From Algibacter sp. L1A34 (GTDB lineage Bacteria; Bacteroidota; Bacteroidia; Flavobacteriales; Flavobacteriaceae), in NCBI RefSeq assembly GCF_009796805.1, contig NZ_CP047029.1, forward strand, positions 1,167,501 to 1,231,500: 64,000 nt of DNA, given 5' to 3'. The notes below the pieces were generated by a model. It was not told where the DNA came from. It ran no database searches and worked only from the letters and a program-made list of their open reading frames with translations. Of the stretch, positions 42,544 to 53,199 are shown one piece after another. The stretch's first letter is position 1; each line of letters opens with the position of its first letter. The translations under genes and the position numbers were made by a program.

Positions 42544-44892
42544 ATGACCCTAATAAACTACATAAAAAAGAATAAAGTAAAATCGGCAATTGCTACATTA
42601 CTTTTAGTTTCCTATTATTTTTGCTTACCAAAGCCCTTATTTAAAGATCCAACAGCCACGGTAATCACAAGTTCTAATAACGAATTACTTGGCGCACAAA
42701 TTGCAAAAGACGGACAATGGCGATTCCCGCATAACGATTCTATTCCCGATAAATTCAAAACTTGTATTGTTCAGTTTGAAGATGAATATTTTTATAAACA
42801 TCCTGGTTTTAATCCCTTTTCAATATTTAAAGCTTTAAAAGAAAATTTAAAATCTGGCGGTATAAGACGTGGCGGAAGTACCATTACACAACAAGTTATT
42901 CGCTTAGCGCGGAAAGGACAAAAAAGGACTTATTTCGAGAAATTTATTGAAATTATTCTAGCAACACGGTTAGAACTTTCGGCTTCTAAAAATAAAATTT
43001 TAACGCATTATGTGAGTAATGCCCCTTTCGGGGGAAATGTAGTTGGTCTCGATGCGGCATCATGGCGTTATTTTAATAGAAACTCCAACAACCTCTCTTG
43101 GGCAGAAAGTGCAACCTTGGCTGTTTTGCCGAACGCACCAAGCTTAATTTACCCAGGAAAAAACCAAGAGCGGCTATTAATAAAGCGCGATAGATTACTA
43201 AAAAAACTTTTAGAAAGCGCTAAAATAGACACCCTTACTTACGAGTTATCTGTTGCCGAAGGCTTACCACAAAAACCCTATAGATTACCGCAAACAGCAC
43301 CTCATCTATTACAAAAAGTAGCGTTAAAACAATCTGGACAGCGCGTACAAACTACTATTGATATTAAATTACAAAACCATGTAAACTACATTGTAAAAAA
43401 CCATTATAATAAATTAAGTCAGAATGAGATTTACAACGCAGCTGTTTTAGTTTTAGATGTAAAAACCAGAAAAGTTTTAGCCTATGTTGGTAATACACCA
43501 ACCGATAAAGCCCATCAAAAAGATGTTGACATTATTGATAAACCACGTAGTACAGGCAGTATTTTAAAACCCTTTTTATATGCTGCCATGTTGGATGCTG
43601 GCGATTTATTACCCAATACCTTGGTTGCAGATGTACCTACACAATACGGCAGTTATAACCCTGAAAATTACAATAAAACTTACGATGGTGCCGTGCCTGC
43701 AAGTCGAGCATTATCTAGATCTTTAAATGTACCAGCCGTGAGAATGTTACAGGAATTTGGTCTAGACAGGTTTTATCAATATTTAAAATTTCTAAAACTT
43801 AAAGATTTAAAATACAATGCCAACCATTACGGTTTATCACTTATTCTTGGTGGTGCCGAAAGTAACCTTTGGGATTTATGTAAAAATTACGCCGCTCTAT
43901 CTTCTACTTTAAATCATTTCTCTGAAAATTCGAGCACCTATTTTTCAAATGAATTTTGCGAACCCTCTTTTTTAGCCTCATATAAAGTAAACTTTGGAAA
44001 GAAAACAACGGATAAAACCCTATTTGATGCCGCTTCCACGTACTTAACATACAAAAGTTTAAAGGAAGTTAATCGTCCAGAAAGCGATGAAAGTTGGGAG
44101 TTTTTTGATGGGTCTAAACAAATTGCTTGGAAAACAGGTACCAGTTTCGGTTTTCGAGATGCTTGGGCTATTGGCTCTACTAAAGATTATGTTGTGGGTG
44201 TTTGGGTTGGCAATGCAGATGGCGAAGGCCGGCCAGGACTAGTTGGTGTGCAAACAGCAGCGCCAATAATGTTCGATGTTTTCGAAACTTTACCAAATAG
44301 CAATTGGTTCTCAGAACCTTTTGATGAAATGAAAAAAGTAACCATTTGCAAACAAAGCGGTCACCGCGCCTCACAAAATTGCGATGACACGGAAGAAAAA
44401 TTTATTCAACTATCGGGTTTAAAAACTAAACCTTGCCCTTATCATGTTTTAATTCATTTGGATAAAACGGAAAACTTTCAAGTGAATTCCTCCTGCGAAG
44501 ATTTGAGTAACATTATCCATAAATCGTGGTTTGTATTACCACCATTAATGGGTTATTATTACAAAACTAAAAATCCATTTTACAAACCATTACCCAAATT
44601 TAAGCCCGATTGTTTAGGCAAACAAGCCGCTTCTATCGAGTTTATTTACCCTAAAGAAAACAATACTATTTTCCTTCCTAAAGATTTTGACGGAAAAACT
44701 AACGAGCTTATCCTAAAAATAGCACACTCAAAACCGGAACGAATTGTCTATTGGTCGATAGACGAACGGTTTATTGGCTCTACAAAAAACATCCATGAAA
44801 TGGCTATTATTCCTACCGTTGGTAAGCATATTATTACTGTTATGGATGAGCTTGGAAACGAGCAAAAATGTAGCATTACCGTTAGTCTATAA
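42544..44892 (+). CDS. pbpC: Penicillin-binding protein 1C (peptidoglycan glycosyltransferase/transpeptidase)
   Basis: I choose the ATG at 42544, giving 782 residues. An N-terminal membrane anchor (about 10-27) precedes the GT51 domain with catalytic Glu79 (QFEDEYFYKHPG) and RRGGSTITQQVIRLAR. The transpeptidase domain has S339-x-x-K342 (STGSILKP), SRSLN and K530-T-G-T. A BiPBP-C domain (about 685-782) completes the PbpC architecture. It polymerises and cross-links peptidoglycan on the periplasmic side. In E. coli it pairs with the alpha-2-macroglobulin gene yfhM; here that gene is at 2680-8250. Confidence 0.95.
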   Translation: MTLINYIKKNKVKSAIATLLLVSYYFCLPKPLFKDPTATVITSSNNELLGAQIAKDGQWRFPHNDSIPDKFKTCIVQFEDEYFYKHPGFNPFSIFKALKENLKSGGIRRGGSTITQQVIRLARKGQKRTYFEKFIEIILATRLELSASKNKILTHYVSNAPFGGNVVGLDAASWRYFNRNSNNLSWAESATLAVLPNAPSLIYPGKNQERLLIKRDRLLKKLLESAKIDTLTYELSVAEGLPQKPYRLPQTAPHLLQKVALKQSGQRVQTTIDIKLQNHVNYIVKNHYNKLSQNEIYNAAVLVLDVKTRKVLAYVGNTPTDKAHQKDVDIIDKPRSTGSILKPFLYAAMLDAGDLLPNTLVADVPTQYGSYNPENYNKTYDGAVPASRALSRSLNVPAVRMLQEFGLDRFYQYLKFLKLKDLKYNANHYGLSLILGGAESNLWDLCKNYAALSSTLNHFSENSSTYFSNEFCEPSFLASYKVNFGKKTTDKTLFDAASTYLTYKSLKEVNRPESDESWEFFDGSKQIAWKTGTSFGFRDAWAIGSTKDYVVGVWVGNADGEGRPGLVGVQTAAPIMFDVFETLPNSNWFSEPFDEMKKVTICKQSGHRASQNCDDTEEKFIQLSGLKTKPCPYHVLIHLDKTENFQVNSSCEDLSNIIHKSWFVLPPLMGYYYKTKNPFYKPLPKFKPDCLGKQAASIEFIYPKENNTIFLPKDFDGKTNELILKIAHSKPERIVYWSIDERFIGSTKNIHEMAIIPTVGKHIITVMDELGNEQKCSITVSL

Positions 44893-45025
44893 CCGTTTGA
44901 CTTATGTTTTAATCACTACAACGGATTAATTCTCAATTTAAGTCCTTATCGCCTATTCTTGCTTAAAATATTTTAAAGACAAATACCATTCACCGAAAAC
45001 TTATTAACAGAGTTATCAATTAAAG

Positions 45026-45033
45026 TAAATTTG
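45026..45033 (+). promoter_or_regulatory. Probable promoter -7 element for the 1904-residue protein
   Basis: TAAATTTG fits TAnnTTTG and lies about 108 bases before the start at 45141. The leader contains a 14-codon frame (45058-45102) that may be chance. No other element is visible in the gap 44893-45140. Confidence 0.4.
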
Positions 45034-45140
45034 TACAAGAATTAAGATAATCAAAAAATGTGTTTTGTGGACACAGATAAAAATAACTCCACAAGCCCCT
45101 AAAAATCAACATATTTTTCTCTCAACAAAATCACCTACTT

Positions 45141-48100
45141 ATGAACAAAATATACTCTTACCTACGAAGTGTATTAAAAAACATATTAGCAACCTTATTG
45201 TGTTTGTTTGCTTTTAATGCTGTTGATGCTCAGTGCTCTTATGATATTAACAATCTAGGAGGCAACGACCTAGTTGACTGGAACGGACATTATATTTCAA
45301 AGGTTACTATAGAAGGTGATAATTCCTCTACAGAAATTAACAACTCTAACATAAATACGAGTTATACGGATTACACGAGCCAATCTGCTGATGTTACTGT
45401 GGGTAATACCTATGATTTTTCTGTAAATAGTAATATCCCATGGGACAATAGCGCTATTAGTATTTGGATAGATTACGATAACAATGGCACATACACAGAA
45501 GTCTACTTTGAAGATTTTAATACATCAAATCCAAAAACCGGTTCTTTTACAATAGACCCAACTGCTAATTCTGGAACTTCTAAAGTACGAATCCAAGTTT
45601 CCTATTGTTCAAACTGTGGCGGGGGTTCAGATGGAGCTATCATTTCCCTAGATGGTTGCGATTTTACAAATACTTATAGAGGAGATGTTGAAGATTATAC
45701 TTTAAATATTAATCAAGTATCAATAACACCAGTCGTAGCTGATGATAATTTGGATGTTTTAGTGGGTAGTGCCGCTGGAACGGCTAATCAAGTTAATGTA
45801 GCTAGTAATGATTATATTGGAACAGCAGGAGGTGATACTGATAATTATAGCTTGTCTACAGTTGCTTCTAATGGAATTGTAACTGAAGAATCAGATGGCG
45901 TGTTTCAATACATACCAAATAGTGATTTTGTAGGATCAGATAGTTTTACATATGATTTGTGTAATCAATTTTCACAGTGCGAAACGGGTATAGTTAGTGT
46001 TTTTGTCGGTTTTAATGCTTGTGTTCCAACAAGTAATTCTAATGGGACGCATTATATAACTAATGTGTATTTACCGGGAGAAACTACAATGATTAATAAT
46101 TCTTCTGGAGATGATGGTGGTTATGGGAATTATATTGAAACGCAAAGTGCAGATTTAACGAGAGGATCAACTTATCCAATAGAGCTTTCTGTTTCAAACC
46201 AAATGGCTTCAGAGAACAGATCTGGTTGGACAGTATATATTGATTTAAATAGAGATGGAAATATTACAATAGCAGAAGAAGTTTGGAGTTCTGCAAGTGC
46301 AAATCCCTCATCTAGTGGTGAAGACCAATCCTTATCAAGTACAGATAACACATTTAATCTAGGCTCTATAACTATTCCATCCACAGCAGGTTTAGGAAAA
46401 ACATTGATGCGTATTGGTGCAAGACGTTATTGGGATGCATCTAAACCGTGTGGAAATACAGATGGGCAACCTGAAGAGTTTGAAGATTATATAGTAGATA
46501 TTAAAAGTGACGCTACAGCGCAAGAGATTGATTTGTATGGTAATGGTTTAGGTATAGTTTCTGGGGCAACAATGACAAGTACAGATAATTATACAGATTT
46601 TGGTGTTTATGATATTAATTCTGGTGCAGTAACAAGAACATATGTTATAGAAAATACAGGTATCACAGATTTAGTATTACAAGCACCTTATGTTAGTGTA
46701 TCTGGTTCTACTGCTTTTACAGTAGCTACACAACCAGTATTAACAACATTAACACCAGGGGAATCTACAACATTTACAATTGCTTTTAATCCAGATGTAA
46801 TAGGGGCGTATACAGGAGTTATTTCTATTCTTTCTAATGATGTAGATGAAAATCCATTTACTTTTACAGTCTCTGGTGAAGGCGCACAAACCTTTCCTGA
46901 TACTGATGGAGATGGTGTGCCAGATAATATAGATATAGACGATGATAACGATGGATTAACAGATAGTTATGAGAGTTCTATTTGTAACAGTAATTCTAAT
47001 GCTTCGACAGCAGAAGTTGTTTTTTTAAATGAAACTTTTGGAGCAGGAAACGATAGAATTCAAATTAATGGCAATTATGCAGGAGCAACAACCACCTATT
47101 GCTGGGAAGATGGTAATGGCTCATGTCCAGCAACCTATAATCCAACAAGTGTAAATGACGGAGATTATACAGTATATCATTCGGTTACCAATAATAATGG
47201 GGTAACAGAAGGTATAAATGTGGATCTTTCTGATTGGGCAGAAGATTATTGGTATTCAGGAGGTGACCATACAACAGGAGATACAAATGGTAGAATGGCT
47301 ATTTTTAATGCAGCAACAGACCCTGGTACTTTTTATAGTCAAGATATAACAGGAGTTACCACAGGTGTGCCAATTCAGTTTGGGTTTTATGCTATTAATT
47401 TAGATCGCGATAACGCACCTGGTGTAGGTGGTCGAGAAAAACCAGAAGTAGTTATAACTATTTATGACAACCTTGGTAATGTAATTGCCACAGATACATC
47501 AGGAGAGATTCCTCCAACAAGTGCCTCAAACCCTGATGGAGATTGGGTAAAAGTATCTGCAAGTTTTGTTAGTACCGTTTCTCAATTTACTGTAGTATTA
47601 AGTAATGCTAATCTAGGAGGTAACGGAAACGATTTAGCTATTGATGATATTTTTGTAACGCAAACACTTTGCGATTTAGATAGAGATGGTGTTGCGGATA
47701 TTATAGATTTAGATAATGATAATGATGGTATACCAAACGTTGTAGAGTTAGGTTTAATAGATGACAACTTTGATTCCACTGTTTATAATGACACAACAAA
47801 CCCTTGGGTAGATGCTAACGGGAACGGAATGCATGATGCATACGAAACTATAACAATTTTAGATTCCGATGGTGATGGTGTACCAGATTACCTTGATCTA
47901 GATAGTGATAATGACGGTGTTTTTGATGCTGTTGAATATAATGGTTTTGGTGATATAGATGTCAATGGTAATGGTACCGGTGATGGCTCAGATTATCAAG
48001 ATGCTATATCTGGTATTGATACCGATGATCAAGATGGTGATGGTATTTTATCAATAGTAGATGATAATGACAATGATTCGGATGGCACAGATCACGGAAC

Positions 48101-50855
48101 GCTTACTTATAACGCTCCTTTAGATTCGGATGGTGATGGTGTACCAAACTATTTAGATATAGATAGTAACGATGCTCCAAATAATACTACTAACGGTAGT
48201 GATATAGATACTACACAAATTTATGCGTATTTAGATGCCGATAACGATGGCATTATTGATGGAACTAGCGACCTGGACAACGACGGAATCCTAGATGCTT
48301 TCGATACAGATAATAACGTCTTTGGCTCACCAAGAGACTTAAGCGACAGCTATACACTTTTCTTCGATGGAAGAAATGATTATGTAGAAGATGGTAATGT
48401 AATAAATGGTTGGGCAAATGCTACCCTTATGGCATGGATTAAAATTGAACCAGGAGCAACCGGTGATCGCGTTGTTGTTGGCCAAAATAGTTTTAATATT
48501 ATGGTAACCAATGGTGGTCGTATTAAAGTTGAGGCTAACAGTGATACTCGAGAAGGTAGTACTGCTTTACCCGAAGGTATTTGGGTTCATGTTGGAGCAA
48601 CTTATAGTAGTACGGATGGAGAGTTCATAGTTTATGTTAATGGCGATCCTCTTCCTGTAGTCTCTGTTGCGAATAGTTTATTTACAGATACCTCTAACTT
48701 TACCATAGGAAGAACACCAAATACAGACACCCGCTATTTTGAAGGAGAAATAGATGAAGTACGTTTATTCAACGAAGCTTTAAGTGAAACTTCATTCCAA
48801 AGAATGGTTTATCAAGAATTGAGTGATACTAATTTTAATCAAGGCGCCATAGTTCCTTTAGATATTGATGCCGCAAACACATTTAACACATCTCTAGTTA
48901 GGTATTTTAAAATGGATACTTTTAAAGATGATATTGTGGATGACGCCACAACATTAACTATCGATGTTGGCACGGGTGCAAGGCTACATAACATCAAAAA
49001 CATTTACTTTCAAACCGCACCATTACCTTATGAAACTAAAGCTGTAGGATCTTGGAGTTCAACAAATACATGGTTACACGGTGATGTTTGGGATATTGAC
49101 GCGGAAGCAACCAATCAAGATTGGTCTATAGTACATGTTAAACACAGTCTAACAACCGCAACTAGACATGCAACAGCTGGTTTAATAGTTGATGCTGGTG
49201 TTGAATTATCAATACAAAGTGATGTTGAACTTAACAACTCTTGGTACTTAGACCTAGCTGGACTTATCGATTTAGAAGGTGAATCTCAACTAATTCAAAC
49301 AGAAAATAGTGTTTTGGTTGCAACTGGATCTATAGAAAAAGACCAACAAGGCACAGAAAATTTATATACTTATAATGCTTGGTCATCCCCTATACATACT
49401 ACTAATCCAGATGTTGATATAAATGGTAACGAAACATATACCGTAGCAACCGTTTTAAAAGATGGTGAAGATCCTCTAACTCCAAAACCTATTTCATTCG
49501 TTTCTGGTTATAATGGTAATAATACATCTAGCCCAATAGAAATTGCAAACTATTGGATTTGGAAATTTGCAAATAGCCCAAGTGATAGTTATGCTCATTG
49601 GCAACAGGTAAAAAGTACTGGAGAAATAAAAGTTGGAGAAGGGTATACAATGAAAGGACCAGGAACAGGATCTATTTCTACAGATAAGAACTACGTGTTT
49701 CAAGGCACTCCAAATAATGGAGAAATACTTTTAAAAACAGATGCAGGAAACGATTACTTAGTTGGAAACCCATATCCATCTGCTATTGATGGTATAAAAT
49801 TTTTAAATGATAATCCTCATTTAGATGGTACTCTATATTTTTGGGAACATTACGGAGGCGGTTCACATATACTAAGAGAATACGAAGGCGGCTATGGCAC
49901 ATACAACTACTCTGGTGGAGTTCCTGCAATAGCAACAAAAGCTACTCCAAACGCAGATGTTAGTCAAACTGGTATATCAACAAAAGTTCCTACTCGATAT
50001 ATCGCCGTGGGCCAAGGATTCTTTGTAACTGCTACTGCATCGGGAAACACAAGTTTTAATAATGATCAACGTGTTTTTGTTACCGAAGCTAGTGCCACCA
50101 ATTCTTTATTTATGAAAGGAACAGCTGGAAAAGCTAAAATAGCAGCAATAGATACTAGCCTAGATGATTTACGAACCAAATTACGCTTAAACTATAATTC
50201 GCCTAACGGGTATACACGCCAAATATTAACAACCATAGACGAGAATGCAACTATGGAAATCGATAGAGGTTATGACGCTCCTTTAACTGAGGACAATGTG
50301 GAAGATATGTATTGGGAAATTGACGATAATAACTTTGTTATCCAAGGTATTGATGAACCAAATACAGAAACTAAATTACCTCTTTCTATAAAAGCAAAAA
50401 CCGCAGGTGAAATTGAAATTACTTTAGCCGAATTAAATTATCCAACCGAAGATTTTGAATTATACATAAAAGATAATTTAACAGATACCTATCACGATTT
50501 AATTGAAAACACTAGCTTCACGACAACTGTAGAAAAAGGAGTAACTTCAAATCGGTTCGAAATTGTTTTTGCTAAACCATCAAGTACTTTAAGTATTTCT
50601 GATAATAATTTATTAGAAAATGTTGTTGGTGTATATTATAATACTTCTAATGCCGCTATACAGATTACTAATCCTGATAATTTTTCAATTGAAAACATAA
50701 TAGGAACTAATATTTTAGGACAAAAGGTATTGAATGAAGCGATTAATTCTTCTGATAAAAATATAACTTTACCTGCTAATCTAGCTTTAGGTATTTATAT
50801 TTTTACAATTGAAACAGATCATTCAAAAATTATCAAAAAAATGATAATTAAATAA
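45141..50855 (+). CDS. Giant T9SS type A secreted protein (GEVED, TSP3, LamG)
   Basis: A 1904-residue exported protein. The signal peptide ends near NAVDAQ. Two GEVED-type domains follow (about 30-190 and 300-455; RGDVEDYTL and EEFEDYIVDI), with a cadherin-like segment between them. A choice-of-anchor D-type beta domain (about 460-580) and acidic thrombospondin type 3 repeats follow (from about 587; DTDGDGVPDNIDIDDDNDG), which bind calcium in other proteins and are spread to about residue 1070, split by one more beta domain. A LamG-like jelly roll (about 1070-1240; LFFDGRNDYVEDGNV) comes next. The last 85 residues form a type A T9SS tail (GLGIYIF-like end, KIIKKMIIK). It is probably a surface adhesin or matrix protein; the ligand is unknown. 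Confidence 0.9.
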   Translation: MNKIYSYLRSVLKNILATLLCLFAFNAVDAQCSYDINNLGGNDLVDWNGHYISKVTIEGDNSSTEINNSNINTSYTDYTSQSADVTVGNTYDFSVNSNIPWDNSAISIWIDYDNNGTYTEVYFEDFNTSNPKTGSFTIDPTANSGTSKVRIQVSYCSNCGGGSDGAIISLDGCDFTNTYRGDVEDYTLNINQVSITPVVADDNLDVLVGSAAGTANQVNVASNDYIGTAGGDTDNYSLSTVASNGIVTEESDGVFQYIPNSDFVGSDSFTYDLCNQFSQCETGIVSVFVGFNACVPTSNSNGTHYITNVYLPGETTMINNSSGDDGGYGNYIETQSADLTRGSTYPIELSVSNQMASENRSGWTVYIDLNRDGNITIAEEVWSSASANPSSSGEDQSLSSTDNTFNLGSITIPSTAGLGKTLMRIGARRYWDASKPCGNTDGQPEEFEDYIVDIKSDATAQEIDLYGNGLGIVSGATMTSTDNYTDFGVYDINSGAVTRTYVIENTGITDLVLQAPYVSVSGSTAFTVATQPVLTTLTPGESTTFTIAFNPDVIGAYTGVISILSNDVDENPFTFTVSGEGAQTFPDTDGDGVPDNIDIDDDNDGLTDSYESSICNSNSNASTAEVVFLNETFGAGNDRIQINGNYAGATTTYCWEDGNGSCPATYNPTSVNDGDYTVYHSVTNNNGVTEGINVDLSDWAEDYWYSGGDHTTGDTNGRMAIFNAATDPGTFYSQDITGVTTGVPIQFGFYAINLDRDNAPGVGGREKPEVVITIYDNLGNVIATDTSGEIPPTSASNPDGDWVKVSASFVSTVSQFTVVLSNANLGGNGNDLAIDDIFVTQTLCDLDRDGVADIIDLDNDNDGIPNVVELGLIDDNFDSTVYNDTTNPWVDANGNGMHDAYETITILDSDGDGVPDYLDLDSDNDGVFDAVEYNGFGDIDVNGNGTGDGSDYQDAISGIDTDDQDGDGILSIVDDNDNDSDGTDHGTLTYNAPLDSDGDGVPNYLDIDSNDAPNNTTNGSDIDTTQIYAYLDADNDGIIDGTSDLDNDGILDAFDTDNNVFGSPRDLSDSYTLFFDGRNDYVEDGNVINGWANATLMAWIKIEPGATGDRVVVGQNSFNIMVTNGGRIKVEANSDTREGSTALPEGIWVHVGATYSSTDGEFIVYVNGDPLPVVSVANSLFTDTSNFTIGRTPNTDTRYFEGEIDEVRLFNEALSETSFQRMVYQELSDTNFNQGAIVPLDIDAANTFNTSLVRYFKMDTFKDDIVDDATTLTIDVGTGARLHNIKNIYFQTAPLPYETKAVGSWSSTNTWLHGDVWDIDAEATNQDWSIVHVKHSLTTATRHATAGLIVDAGVELSIQSDVELNNSWYLDLAGLIDLEGESQLIQTENSVLVATGSIEKDQQGTENLYTYNAWSSPIHTTNPDVDINGNETYTVATVLKDGEDPLTPKPISFVSGYNGNNTSSPIEIANYWIWKFANSPSDSYAHWQQVKSTGEIKVGEGYTMKGPGTGSISTDKNYVFQGTPNNGEILLKTDAGNDYLVGNPYPSAIDGIKFLNDNPHLDGTLYFWEHYGGGSHILREYEGGYGTYNYSGGVPAIATKATPNADVSQTGISTKVPTRYIAVGQGFFVTATASGNTSFNNDQRVFVTEASATNSLFMKGTAGKAKIAAIDTSLDDLRTKLRLNYNSPNGYTRQILTTIDENATMEIDRGYDAPLTEDNVEDMYWEIDDNNFVIQGIDEPNTETKLPLSIKAKTAGEIEITLAELNYPTEDFELYIKDNLTDTYHDLIENTSFTTTVEKGVTSNRFEIVFAKPSSTLSISDNNLLENVVGVYYNTSNAAIQITNPDNFSIENIIGTNILGQKVLNEAINSSDKNITLPANLALGIYIFTIETDHSKIIKKMIIK

Positions 50856-50910
50856 TTAAAAAAACTTACACCAATAGATTAAATAGGAAAACCTCAATAC
50901 CAATTTTTAA

Positions 50911-53199
50911 CTAACGTTTTAAAGTGAAATGCCCCGTAAGTTTTTGCCCATCTATTATTACCACATACCAATAATCTCCGGTAGGAACATGTTTATTTTT
51001 AAAAGTACCGTCCCAATCAAAAGAGCCATTTCTACTAAATTTTAATAATTTACCGTAACGATCAAAAATAGATACTTGCGATTTACCATACGCTTCAATA
51101 CCAGATAAACGGAAGCTATCATTAACAGCATCATTATTAGGGGTGAAAAATTTAGGAATATAAAAATGCAGGTATTCCTGACTAACAATATCCGAACAGT
51201 TTTGAGATTTTACATAAATGGTATAACGTCCGCCTTCAATATTATAAAAAACAGAATTAGGTTGAAAAATATTCCCATTAATAGAATATAAAAAATTACC
51301 AGAGTTTTCAGTTGAAATAACAATATCATTTCCATCAGATGTTACAGAATCAATGATTGGTGTTTCCGCAACTGACACATTAAATATTCTTGTCTCATAA
51401 TTACAAGTACTTCCCGTAATTTCAACAGAATAACTTCCTGATAAAGTAATCGAAATGGTTTCTGTTGTTTCACCCGTATTCCAAAGATATAATGGATTAG
51501 CAATGCCTGTTTCGGGTTCTAAAATTAAAGTTTCCGAATCGCATAATTCAAGTTCATTCTCAAAAGTTAATCCGGGTTGATCACCCGAAAGATCCCAAGA
51601 ACAAGTTGCTGTATTAAAAGTTGCAGTTTCCCAACAGTTTAAAACAGGCTGAATAGGTTGTGTACCAGTAATATCCCAAACGCAGGTTACATTATTAAAC
51701 GTTGCTGTTTCGTAACAAGCTGTCGTTGGTACTATGGCTTGCGCACCTATCACATCCCAAGAACATGTGGTTGTATTAAAAGCAGCAGTTTCCCAACAGT
51801 CTATCGTAGGTTGAGCTGGCTGTGTTCCCGTGATATCCCAAACACAAGTTGTATTATTAAATGTTGCAGTTTCGTAACAAGCCGTTATTGGTAATGTCGC
51901 TTGAGTTCCTATAACATCCCAAGAACATGTGGTTGTATTAAAGGTAGCTGTTTCCCAACAGTCTATCGCAGGCTGAGTAGGTTGTGTACCCGTAATATCC
52001 CAAACGCAGGTTACATTATTAAATGTTGCAGTTTCGTAACAAGCTGTTGTTGGTGCTATGGCTTGAGCTCCTGTCACATCCCAAGAACATGTGGTTGTAT
52101 TAAAAGTAGCAATTTCCCAACAGTCTATCGTAGGCTGAGTTGGCTGTGTTCCTGTTATATCCCAACTACAAGTAGAAGTATTTACAGTTGCCGTTTGCCA
52201 ACATTCTAAACTAGGCGCAGCAGCTATAGTTGTTACCGTAGCTTGATATTCAGTAGAAAACGAAACACATTGTGGATTATTTAAATTAATAGCGACCTGT
52301 GCTATTTTTGCGCGATAAACACTAGTCATTGAAATAGAAACAGAAAGAGATGCATTTGTTTCTCCAGCAATATCATTCCAAATAACACCATCAAAGCTTA
52401 CTTGCCATTGATAAAAATGAGTCTTGTAAACTGAAAAATCTGGTGTGGCTGTTAATGTTGTATTATAAGGTGTTTCCGTGCTACATAAACTTACAGAATT
52501 ACTTGTTGATGTTCCTGTGGTTATAACGTTATCACCACAAGATTTAAATTCAATATCATCAATAGCTAAATCATTTCCGCAGCCACCAACTCCATTATTT
52601 ATTATTTTTAAAATAACCGTATTTTGCGAAGAAAGCGTTTCAAAAACTAATCCATATTCCTCCCATTTTGGACTGGATGTTTCCGTTATAGCACCTGTAA
52701 CACCACTAGCTAACAAATTAGTATCTGTAGCATCCCATATTTCAAAACTCACATTAATTGGTATGGTTCCTCCTGTTTGGGTTGAGCAAAAACTATTAGC
52801 CTTCACCAAATTTATTAACCATGCAGAAAACTCATATGTTGTATTTTCACAAAGCCCTGTAATAGTGGTTTTATAAAATTCACCTGGATCGGTCGCGGCA
52901 TTTACAATTAAACATTTCCCATTGGAATCTGATAGGGTATGATCTTCTATTTGATGCCAATCGAAACCATTACCAATGGTACCATTACGTACGGTATAAA
53001 AACCATCACCAGGAAAACCATTAGCATAATTATATGTTGTTACACCAGAAGGTAGTGAATTATTAGAAGTTCCCGTGCCAAAAGATTCTACAAAAATAGG
53101 ATCGCCAGAATTACCGTTACAAAAGCCAAGTTGGGCCTGCGATTTAGTAATAACAAAACATGATAGAATTAGCCCTAATATGAGGTTTTTAGTTATAAT
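50911..53199 (-). CDS. T9SS type B secreted protein with 27-residue repeats, paralogue 2
   Basis: The frame is open above the first GTG (52809): it continues through TGLCENTTYEFSAW and LGFCNGNSGDPIFVESFG to a signal peptide (ITKNLILGLILSCFVITKSQ). No ATG, GTG or TTG precedes that signal before a stop; an ATT at 53197-53199 (after an ATC) sits where a start is expected, as in paralogue 1. From there it has 762 residues. After a region homologous to paralogue 1 it carries eight 27-residue repeats (51570-52205), then a CHU_C/type B domain (FFTPNNDAVNDSF to GHFTLKR). It is exported and surface-attached. The repeat block sets it apart from its paralogue. Confidence 0.85.
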   Translation of the reverse strand: MITKNLILGLILSCFVITKSQAQLGFCNGNSGDPIFVESFGTGTSNNSLPSGVTTYNYANGFPGDGFYTVRNGTIGNGFDWHQIEDHTLSDSNGKCLIVNAATDPGEFYKTTITGLCENTTYEFSAWLINLVKANSFCSTQTGGTIPINVSFEIWDATDTNLLASGVTGAITETSSPKWEEYGLVFETLSSQNTVILKIINNGVGGCGNDLAIDDIEFKSCGDNVITTGTSTSNSVSLCSTETPYNTTLTATPDFSVYKTHFYQWQVSFDGVIWNDIAGETNASLSVSISMTSVYRAKIAQVAINLNNPQCVSFSTEYQATVTTIAAAPSLECWQTATVNTSTCSWDITGTQPTQPTIDCWEIATFNTTTCSWDVTGAQAIAPTTACYETATFNNVTCVWDITGTQPTQPAIDCWETATFNTTTCSWDVIGTQATLPITACYETATFNNTTCVWDITGTQPAQPTIDCWETAAFNTTTCSWDVIGAQAIVPTTACYETATFNNVTCVWDITGTQPIQPVLNCWETATFNTATCSWDLSGDQPGLTFENELELCDSETLILEPETGIANPLYLWNTGETTETISITLSGSYSVEITGSTCNYETRIFNVSVAETPIIDSVTSDGNDIVISTENSGNFLYSINGNIFQPNSVFYNIEGGRYTIYVKSQNCSDIVSQEYLHFYIPKFFTPNNDAVNDSFRLSGIEAYGKSQVSIFDRYGKLLKFSRNGSFDWDGTFKNKHVPTGDYWYVVIIDGQKLTGHFTLKR
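51570..52205 (-). repeat. Eight tandem 81-base units (27 residues each, two Cys per unit)
   Basis: Units follow the pattern C-[WY]-E-T-A-T-F-N-x3-C-x-W-D-[VI]-x-G-x-Q with a Pro-rich end. Units 1, 2, 4, 6 and 8 begin CW, units 3, 5 and 7 begin CY, so from unit 2 on there is a 54-residue W/Y higher-order repeat. The two Cys in each unit are eleven positions apart. Confidence 0.92.

Noticed and set aside
45058-45102. 14-codon frame in the leader of the 1904-residue protein as a regulatory peptide
   Set aside because: Nothing but an ATG and a stop supports it; such frames are common by chance.
51570-52205. Repeat block as a CRISPR array
   Set aside because: The 81-base period is coding throughout, with no unique spacers.
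51658-52209. Two repeated plus-strand frames with many Cys
   Set aside because: They mirror the 27-residue repeat of paralogue 2 on the other strand, which has a signal peptide and T9SS tail and is clearly the real gene.
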